From the NCBI GenBank assembly GCA_022836975.1, contig JAIXMJ010000020.1, forward strand, positions 1 through 11,448: 11,448 nt of DNA, written 5' to 3'. Shown here piece by piece: positions 7,732-11,448 of the stretch; the first letter of the stretch is position 1, and each line of letters opens with the position of its first letter. The translations under genes and the position numbers were made by a program. Below the pieces are notes generated by a model. The model made no database searches and was not told where the DNA came from. It saw only the letters and a list, made by a program, of their open reading frames with translations. The stretch comes from Wolbachia sp. (GTDB lineage Bacteria; Pseudomonadota; Alphaproteobacteria; Rickettsiales; Anaplasmataceae).

Positions 7732-9039
7732 ATGCCTTTATATGTTTGTTCTACAGCTTTTTTCCTGTTTTTGATTCTGATATTATTCATTATTGTAAGA
7801 CAGAAACTCAAGCTTTCGGATGATCTCTTGAATGGATTGAAACAAACTCTATCTATAAAAAATGAAGAGATAGTTGCACTAAAGATTAAAAATGCAGAAC
7901 TTGAAATAATTTTACAGAAGGAACGCGAAGAAAAGAAAAGAGAAGTAGAGCTATTTACTAAAGCAGAGGAGAGACTTGCAAATACCTTTAAAGCATTGTC
8001 ACTTGATGCATTGCAAGCCAATAATAATAATTTTTTGAATTTAGCTAAGGAAGTGATTGATAGTAAGCTTAAAGATACGGAAACAGACTTGGCGAAGAGG
8101 CAAGCAACGATTAATGAGGTTGTTGCACCGATAAAGGAAAAACTGGAGAAGTTTGATCATGAGATACATGAGCTTGAGAAAGAAAGGATAGGGGCATATG
8201 AAGGTTTAAGAGAACAGATAGGGGCACTAATAAATCAAACATCTAGTTTAGCAAATGCTTTAAGAAAACCTCATGTCAGAGGGAAATGGGGCGAAATACA
8301 GTTAAAAAGAGTTGTGGAAATGACCGGGATGATTGAGCATTGTGATTTTGTTGTTCAGCCAACTACTATTAGTAGAGATAATGAAAATATGTTGCGTCCT
8401 GATTTAATCATAAAGATGCCTTCAGGAAAGCAAATCATAGTAGATGCTAAAGTGCCATTGGACTCTTATTTAGATGCAGTGTCACAGAATGATTTAGCGA
8501 TACAAAAAGAAAAATTAAAGGAACATTCATTAGCGATTAAAAAGCATGTTAATGAGTTGGGAAAAAAAGAATACTGGAATCAATTTAACAATACACCTGA
8601 ATTTGTGATAATGTTTCTCACAGGAGAGGGGGTGTTTAGCGCAGCTCTTGACTATGAGCCTGCTTTAATAGAAATTGGTGTTGAAAAAAAGGTTATTATT
8701 GCAACACCAATTACTTTAATTGCTCTACTTAGAGCAATAGCATATGGATGGAAACAAGAAATAGTAGCTGAAAGTGCCAAGAAAATTAGTGAACTAGGGC
8801 GTACATTATATGAGCGTATTTGTAGCATGGGAGAGAATTTTAATAATCTACGTAGAAGCTTAAAGGGTACAGTGGATTATTTTAATAAAACCGCTGGTTC
8901 TCTTGAAGCAAGAGTATTTCCTACAGCGCGTGAATTCAATAAGCTAGGTATAGATACAGAGAGCAAAAAATTAGAAGTAACAAAAGAACTTGAGATAATA
9001 CCGCGTAATTTAAATGTTAAAGAATTTCAAGATTTTTGA
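7732..9039 (+). CDS. rmuC: RmuC-family protein (predicted DNA recombination/nuclease-like)
   Basis: A 435-residue protein of the RmuC family, which limits inversions at short inverted repeats in E. coli; its biochemistry is poorly known. Residues 8-23 form one hydrophobic segment (an N-terminal membrane anchor). Residues 30-165 are a charged coiled coil rich in Lys/Glu. The RmuC domain (about 150-420) shows the family signatures RGKWGEIQL (183-191), MLRPDLIIKMPSGK (220-233) and IVDAKVPLDSYLDA (236-249). The spaced Asp and DAK residues resemble a PD-(D/E)XK nuclease core. A further signature is EFVIMFLTGEGVFSAAL. Length is typical. No clear ribosome-binding site precedes the ATG at 7732, and no better upstream start is in frame. 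It lies 139 bases after ftsK, same strand, behind its own candidate promoter. Confidence 0.93.
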   Translation: MPLYVCSTAFFLFLILILFIIVRQKLKLSDDLLNGLKQTLSIKNEEIVALKIKNAELEIILQKEREEKKREVELFTKAEERLANTFKALSLDALQANNNNFLNLAKEVIDSKLKDTETDLAKRQATINEVVAPIKEKLEKFDHEIHELEKERIGAYEGLREQIGALINQTSSLANALRKPHVRGKWGEIQLKRVVEMTGMIEHCDFVVQPTTISRDNENMLRPDLIIKMPSGKQIIVDAKVPLDSYLDAVSQNDLAIQKEKLKEHSLAIKKHVNELGKKEYWNQFNNTPEFVIMFLTGEGVFSAALDYEPALIEIGVEKKVIIATPITLIALLRAIAYGWKQEIVAESAKKISELGRTLYERICSMGENFNNLRRSLKGTVDYFNKTAGSLEARVFPTAREFNKLGIDTESKKLEVTKELEIIPRNLNVKEFQDF

Positions 9040-9055
9040 AACTTGTCTGTAAAGT

Positions 9056-9187
9056 ATGTTCGCAAGAGGTTTACCAGATAATGATGGGTTGACTGGTAGA
9101 AGCAGAGAAAAATTGATAAAGTTAAAACTAACATCAGAATTCTTATTAATCTCTCACATTTCCAAGATAAAGGAAGTAGTTTTATAA
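9056..9187 (+). other. Unrecognised 43-codon reading frame, doubtful
   Basis: An ATG-to-TAA frame, preceded at once by an in-frame TAA, codes for 43 residues beginning MFARGLPDNDGLTGRS and ending SHISKIKEVVL. The composition is protein-like rather than AT-biased noise, yet there is no ribosome-binding site and I do not recognise the family. It lies only 16 bases after rmuC at the edge of a region full of relics. It could be the tail of a lost gene, a small gene or chance. Confidence 0.2.
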
Positions 9188-9200
9188 TAAAGGTATACTA

Positions 9201-9255
9201 TTAGGGTATGTCATCGCAAGATACTAGTTGCATAGGTGTCAAAAGTGTATATAAT
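9201..9255 (+). repeat. 55-bp direct repeat, copy 1 (upstream of the ankyrin gene)
   Basis: It begins TTAGGGTATGTC and ends TATATAAT, and aligns without gaps to 10993-11047 with 47 of 55 bases identical. Weaker similarity continues some 13 bases further on both sides. The sequences left of TTAGGG differ between copies, as expected for the terminus of a mobile element. The repeat contains a near-consensus promoter. The source element is not identified. Confidence 0.75.
9228..9255 (+). promoter_or_regulatory. Near-consensus promoter inside the 55-bp repeat
   Basis: TTGCAT (9228-9233), 16 bases, then a perfect TATAAT (9250-9255). The other repeat copy keeps the same arrangement despite eight substitutions. 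It reads toward the ankyrin gene and would give a leader of about 300 bases; it may instead once have served a transposase. Confidence 0.45.
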
Positions 9256-9399
9256 AAAGGATTTGAGGGTTAGAAAAAGATGGATACAAAATTAAGTCAT
9301 ATTTTGAGAGCTACTTCATAAACTTGTAGTGCTTTGTAGGGAATCTAAATGGAAATTAAAGGGTATATAATGAAATATGAGAATAAAAAGGATCAGAGA

Positions 9400-9512
9400 T
9401 TTAATAAAGAGAAATTAACAAAAAGAGAGCAAGTTTACAACGAGATAATGTCTCGTTAAAAGTGGTAAATCCAGAAGTAGAGCAACCGTGCAATACTCTC
9501 AAAAACTTATAG
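9400..9512 (+). pseudogene. Decayed 3' end of an ankyrin-gene paralogue
   Basis: This stretch encodes, across two frames, a near copy of the last about 38 residues of the intact ankyrin protein. FNKE comes first, then after a one-base deletion near 9412 the frame SLQRDNVS...NPEVEQPCNTLKNL ends at TAG 9510-9512. From 9420 to 9525 the DNA matches 10852-10957 at 98 of 106 bases. The upstream ankyrin repeats of this copy are gone. It is not expressible as a functional protein and marks a former gene directly upstream of the intact one. Confidence 0.8.
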
Positions 9513-9525
9513 ACTACTATAATAT
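9420..9525 (+). repeat. 106-bp direct repeat, copy 1 (ankyrin-gene 3' end)
   Basis: Identical to 10852-10957 at 98 of 106 positions without gaps. It spans the final codons, the stop and the first bases after it, so the duplication unit included non-coding flank. Each copy includes the small palindrome ACGAGA-TAATG-TCTCGT. Confidence 0.9.
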
Positions 9526-9538
9526 GATACTCTATAAT
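9510..9538 (+). promoter_or_regulatory. Candidate promoter of the ankyrin gene
   Basis: TAGACT (9510-9515), 17 bases, TATAAT (9533-9538), ending 29 bases before the ATG. The -10 is perfect and the -35 only 4/6. Most of the spacer and the -10 are missing in front of the second relic start at 10960, where about 35-40 bases are deleted. Confidence 0.35.
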
Positions 9539-9556
9539 AAAAGCTTTAGTTTTAAT

Positions 9557-9561
9557 GGAGG
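9557..9561 (+). promoter_or_regulatory. Ribosome-binding site of the ankyrin gene
   Basis: GGAGG lies six bases before the ATG at 9568, the clearest Shine-Dalgarno sequence in the window and good support for that start. The relic start at 10960 has lost it. Confidence 0.7.
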
Positions 9562-9567
9562 AATAAA

Positions 9568-10944
9568 ATGGATTTACATACTATTATTCAAAACGATAAT
9601 TTAGACGCAGTAAAAGCTTTAGTAGAAAATGAGTCTGATATTGATGCAAGAGGTAAGGATGCATGGACTGCATTATGCATTGCTGTGTTTTATAGAAAGG
9701 AAAAAATGGTAAAAGTTTTACTAAAGGCTATAGCTGACGTTAATGCACGAGGTAAACTTGGGTGGACCGTACTACACTATGCTTGTGGAAATAAAGAATC
9801 CGCAGGAGCTTTACTAGGATTAGGGGTTAAAGCTAACGTTAATGCACAAGATAAAGATGCATATATAGAAATTATAAAAGTTTTACTCAAAGCTGAAGCT
9901 GACGTTAATTTACAAGAATATACAATGGAAAAGACTGTATTACACTATGCTTATAGAGATAAAGAAATTGTAAAACTTTTACTGGAATATGGAGCTGATG
10001 TTAATATAGAGGATCTTGATAGCAAGACTGTACTACACTATGCTTATAGAGATAAAGAAATTGTAAAACTTTTAGTAGGAGCGAAAATTAATGTTAATGT
10101 ACAAGATATAGATGGATGTAGCGCACTGCACCGTGCTGCACGTATGGGATATATAGACAGTGTAAAAGTTTTACTGGAAGCTAAAGCTGACGTTAATGTA
10201 CGAAATGTAGAGAGCCTGACTGTGCTACATTATGTTGTACTCTACTCTTACTCTACTCATAATAGAGCTAAAGAAATTGTAGAAGTTTTACTGAAATATG
10301 GAGCTAACGTTAATGCACAAGATAGAAATGGAGAGACCGCACTACACTATGCTGTGCGGAATAGAGATACAGACGTTGTAGAAGTTCTATTGAGGTATGG
10401 AGCCAACACTTCTCTAAAAGATAGATATGGTAGCACACCAAAAGATATAGATACCTCTCATTACATAAGAGAAATTATTGAAAGGCACGATAGATTAATG
10501 CTAAAGTACAAACGCGAAGCATTTGCTAAAATATGTGGTAATTATCGTACAATAGACGATATTCATGAGGCCAATTATTTAGTCAATACTGCAGAACATA
10601 ATAAAACAGATGAAAATAAGAAGGTAAATGTAAGGAATAAAGGAAAGCGTCTGATATATGATTATATATTCGAAGTAACAAATTGTTTACCAGTGTCTGG
10701 GTTGGATAATTGCTTGCGGGCTGTATTAGCAGAACCTGTATATCTAGAAATGGAAAAATCTATACGTAATACTATCTATAGTAGCAATGAAGCAGAAATG
10801 TTTTACAGGTTTAAAGAACATTTACAAGAATTTAATAAGGAGATAATTAATAAAAAGAGAACAAGTTTACAACGAGATAATGTCTCGTCAGAAGTAGGAA
10901 ATCCAGAAGTAGAGCAACTGTGCAACACTCTCAAAAACTTATAG
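9568..10944 (+). CDS. Ankyrin-repeat protein
   Basis: A 458-residue protein without signal peptide or membrane segment. Residues 1-290 are ankyrin repeats, recognisable by TxLHYA, EIVKxLLxxGADVN and DxxGxTALH patterns: units at about 1-30, 31-63, 64-94, a shortened one 95-118, then 119-150, 151-181, 182-214, 215-253 (with an insertion LYSYSTHNRA) and 254-286. Such repeats bind other proteins, and in Wolbachia-like bacteria many are suspected host-interacting effectors; the partner here is unknown. Residues 300-458 form a non-repeat, charged, helical region I do not recognise, also seen in the nearby relic, so it is a family-specific domain. GGAGG six bases upstream supports the start. The gene sits between relics of its own paralogues, and units 119-150 and 151-181 are nearly identical at DNA level, pointing to recent repeat duplication. 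Effector status is inference only. Confidence 0.92.
   Translation: MDLHTIIQNDNLDAVKALVENESDIDARGKDAWTALCIAVFYRKEKMVKVLLKAIADVNARGKLGWTVLHYACGNKESAGALLGLGVKANVNAQDKDAYIEIIKVLLKAEADVNLQEYTMEKTVLHYAYRDKEIVKLLLEYGADVNIEDLDSKTVLHYAYRDKEIVKLLVGAKINVNVQDIDGCSALHRAARMGYIDSVKVLLEAKADVNVRNVESLTVLHYVVLYSYSTHNRAKEIVEVLLKYGANVNAQDRNGETALHYAVRNRDTDVVEVLLRYGANTSLKDRYGSTPKDIDTSHYIREIIERHDRLMLKYKREAFAKICGNYRTIDDIHEANYLVNTAEHNKTDENKKVNVRNKGKRLIYDYIFEVTNCLPVSGLDNCLRAVLAEPVYLEMEKSIRNTIYSSNEAEMFYRFKEHLQEFNKEIINKKRTSLQRDNVSSEVGNPEVEQLCNTLKNL
9931..9981 (+). repeat. 51-bp internal ankyrin repeat, copy 1
   Basis: Matches 10024-10074 at 50 of 51 bases with a 93-base (31-codon) period, encoding KTVLHYAYRDKEIVKLL in both. 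This is far closer than the other repeats in the gene and indicates a recent in-frame duplication or gene conversion. Confidence 0.9.
10024..10074 (+). repeat. 51-bp internal ankyrin repeat, copy 2
   Basis: Partner of 9931-9981. The single difference is a synonymous T/C in the third position of the Val codon. The sequence diverges immediately afterwards, where LLEYGAD in copy 1 becomes LVGAKIN in copy 2. Confidence 0.9.
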
Positions 10945-10957
10945 GCTACTATAATAT
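10852..10957 (+). repeat. 106-bp direct repeat, copy 2 (3' end of the intact ankyrin gene)
   Basis: Covers the last 30 codons, the TAG and 13 bases of flank of the intact gene, and matches 9420-9525 at 98 of 106 bases. Confidence 0.9.
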
Positions 10958-10959
10958 AA

Positions 10960-11019
10960 ATGGATTTACATACTGCTATTAAAAACAATAGTTTAGGGTA
11001 TGTCCTTGCAAGATACTGA
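10960..11019 (+). pseudogene. Relic start of a third ankyrin gene
   Basis: ATGGATTTACATACT followed by GCTATTAAAAACAATAG gives MDLHTAIKNNSL, close to the intact protein's MDLHTIIQNDNL. At 10993 it switches into the 55-bp repeat and stops after 19 codons. The ankyrin repeats are missing. The flank between the preceding stop and this start is a shortened copy of the one before 9568 and lacks its GGAGG. Confidence 0.75.
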
Positions 11020-11047
11020 TTGAATAAATGTCAAAAGTTTATATAAT
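10993..11047 (+). repeat. 55-bp direct repeat, copy 2 (downstream of the ankyrin gene)
   Basis: Ungapped match (47 of 55) to 9201-9255, cutting into the relic ankyrin start exactly at its TTAGGG edge. That is what insertion or end-joined recombination of an element terminus would produce. Similarity fades at about 11060, where the IS5-type remnant begins. Confidence 0.75.
11020..11047 (+). promoter_or_regulatory. Near-consensus promoter inside the second 55-bp repeat
   Basis: TTGAAT (11020-11025), 16 bases, TATAAT (11042-11047). It points into the adjacent transposase remnant, antisense to that remnant's reading direction, so it has no sense target within the window. Confidence 0.4.
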
Positions 11048-11059
11048 GACAGAATTTAA

Positions 11060-11248
11060 GAGCCTGTTCACAGTTTTTTTAACAATAGAACAGAAAAAGC
11101 TAAACAACCATTTGCAGGCTCTTTCTTTCATAGTTTTTCCATAGCCTCCTACATTTATCTAGCCAGGCAAAAGACCGCTCTACAACCCACCTGTACAACA
11201 AATAAGTGTAGCTCATTGCGCTTTAACAGTTGCACCAATAATATATTA
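11060..11248 (-). pseudogene. IS5-family transposase remnant, 3' end, frameshifted
   Basis: The minus strand encodes pieces of an IS5-type transposase in three frame segments: KRNELHLFVV, then RWVVERSFAWLDKCRRLWKN with YERKSLQMVV, then LAFSVLLLKKL ending at TGA (11070-11068). The WVVERSF Glu is the expected last catalytic acid. Small deletions, about 5 bases before RWVV and one base after QMVV, break the gene. The longest piece left is 38 codons (11216-11100). The outer end GAGCCTGTTCACAG at 11060 looks like the element terminus. The same AAGAGCCTG appears inverted at 11115-11123, just where family members usually read ERKLNTSLQ, suggesting a rearrangement. The remainder of the element is lost where the next IS begins. 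Confidence 0.75.
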
Positions 11249-11448
11249 GATCTCTTTCGAAACTCATGGAAGGAGCTCAAAGTTATCAAAAGCAGCAATG
11301 AGATTCAATCTCAGGGCAAAACGTTTTCGTCTATTGCGATAACGATCTGTAATAATTTTAAATCTCTTCAGTAAACATATTACATTTTCAATAGCCATTC
11401 TTTTACTTGCAAGCTCTTGGTTTTCTTTTCTGTGCTCTTTAGTCAAAG
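11249..11448 (-). mobile_element. Right-hand IS5-family element (end of a second, different IS)
   Basis: AGATCTCTTTCGAAACTC (11249-11266) has the look of the terminal repeat of a DDE_Tnp_4-type IS5 element, and the transposase stop lies inside it. Beyond it the transposase continues off the window. The boundary with the previous remnant is placed by this motif and is approximate. Confidence 0.55.
11264..11448 (-). CDS. IS5-family (DDE_Tnp_4 type) transposase, C-terminal end
   Basis: The minus-strand frame is open from the window edge to TGA at 11266-11264 and reads TKEHRKENQELASKRMAIEN followed by VICLLKRFKIITDRYRNRR and KRFALRLNLIAAFDNFELLP. The pattern A-x-x-R-x-x-x-E-x-x-I-x-x-L-K-R-F-K-I, with the catalytic Glu, and the RYRNRRKRF-x-LR-x-NLIA-x-x-x-NFEL ending are typical of DDE_Tnp_4 (IS5 group, ISL2/IS1031-like) transposases. 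The start and the two catalytic Asp residues lie outside. The visible part is intact. It belongs to a different subgroup from the transposase at the left edge of the window. Confidence 0.85.
   Translation of the reverse strand, partial: LTKEHRKENQELASKRMAIENVICLLKRFKIITDRYRNRRKRFALRLNLIAAFDNFELLP

Larger units (their letters stand above)
9040..9567. other. Relic-filled gap between rmuC and the ankyrin gene
   Basis: This 528-base stretch has no intact gene. From left to right it holds the doubtful 43-codon frame (9056-9187), a 55-bp repeat with a strong promoter match (9201-9255), about 140 bases with only very short frames (for example a 13-residue frame from ATG 9280) and a decayed ankyrin-gene 3' end (9400-9512). 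It closes with the likely promoter and ribosome-binding site of the intact ankyrin gene. Confidence 0.7.

Noticed and set aside
7413..8021. 202-codon minus-strand frame across the ftsK end, the gap and the start of rmuC
   Set aside because: It is antisense to two well-supported genes, its protein is a Ser/Phe-rich mirror of their codons, and it matches no family; a shadow frame.
7413..9039. ftsK plus rmuC as a defence or new DNA-processing module
   Set aside because: Both are widespread housekeeping genes, separated by a hairpin and a candidate promoter, with no extra effector or nuclease gene nearby.
9057..9115. Inverted repeat TACCAG/CTGGTA after rmuC as a terminator
   Set aside because: Only six base pairs with a loop of more than ten bases and no T-run; not distinguishable from chance.
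9568..10440. Regularly spaced repeats as a possible CRISPR array
   Set aside because: The period is that of ankyrin codons (about 93-99 bases), the frame is open throughout and repeats vary as protein repeats do.
9438..10886. Palindrome ACGAGA-TAATG-TCTCGT at 9438-9454 and 10870-10886 as a terminator or operator
   Set aside because: It lies inside the ankyrin coding region (and its relic), has a short 6-bp stem and no T-run; its repetition is explained by the gene duplication.
1..11448. Composite transposon formed by the IS elements at both window edges
   Set aside because: The two transposases belong to different IS5 subgroups (YxxRxxxE/RYDKLA type versus DDE_Tnp_4 type), so their ends would not be mobilised together, and the interior is core operons.

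Overview
The window looks like a chromosomal segment of an AT-rich obligate intracellular alphaproteobacterium of the order Rickettsiales, most likely Wolbachia. The inference rests on low GC, IS5-type transposase pieces at both ends, a multi-repeat ankyrin gene with decayed paralogue pieces beside it, and alphaproteobacterial housekeeping proteins. No database search was possible, so the genus is an inference from family resemblance.

Left edge (1-375): the end of an IS5-family transposase carrying the catalytic Glu signature, followed directly by a short reading frame resembling the C-terminal tail of Rpn/PD-(D/E)XK-type proteins, probably a gene cut by the insertion. Minus-strand block (376-5397): four tightly overlapping genes read right to left, nusA-infB-rbfA-ubiA. 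They cover transcription elongation/antitermination, translation initiation, 30S maturation and the prenyl transfer step of ubiquinone synthesis. Every junction overlaps (ATGA, TAATG, ATGA), so they are almost certainly one translationally coupled operon. Its promoter is proposed at 5439-5466, interlocked with an outward promoter for ftsK (5450-5478).

Plus-strand block (5568-9039): ftsK, a short form of the septal DNA translocase with four membrane segments, a RecA-like motor and a gamma winged-helix domain. Then come a long hairpin, a candidate promoter and rmuC, a membrane-anchored coiled-coil protein with a nuclease-like domain. Both act on DNA but appear separately transcribed.

Accessory block (9040-11448): a 528-base stretch without an intact gene, an intact ankyrin-repeat gene (9568-10944), then relics. 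The stretch before the ankyrin gene holds a frameshifted copy of an ankyrin gene 3' end, and the stretch after it holds the first codons of another copy. A 55-bp element with a near-consensus sigma70-type promoter lies on both sides. This is best read as a decayed tandem array of ankyrin genes. The right edge holds a frameshifted IS5-type transposase remnant abutting a second, different IS5-type element that runs off the window.

I found no convincing new multi-gene system. The points most worth a second look are the ankyrin array, the promoter-bearing repeat, the interlocked nusA/ftsK promoters and the truncated nuclease-like tail at the left IS border.
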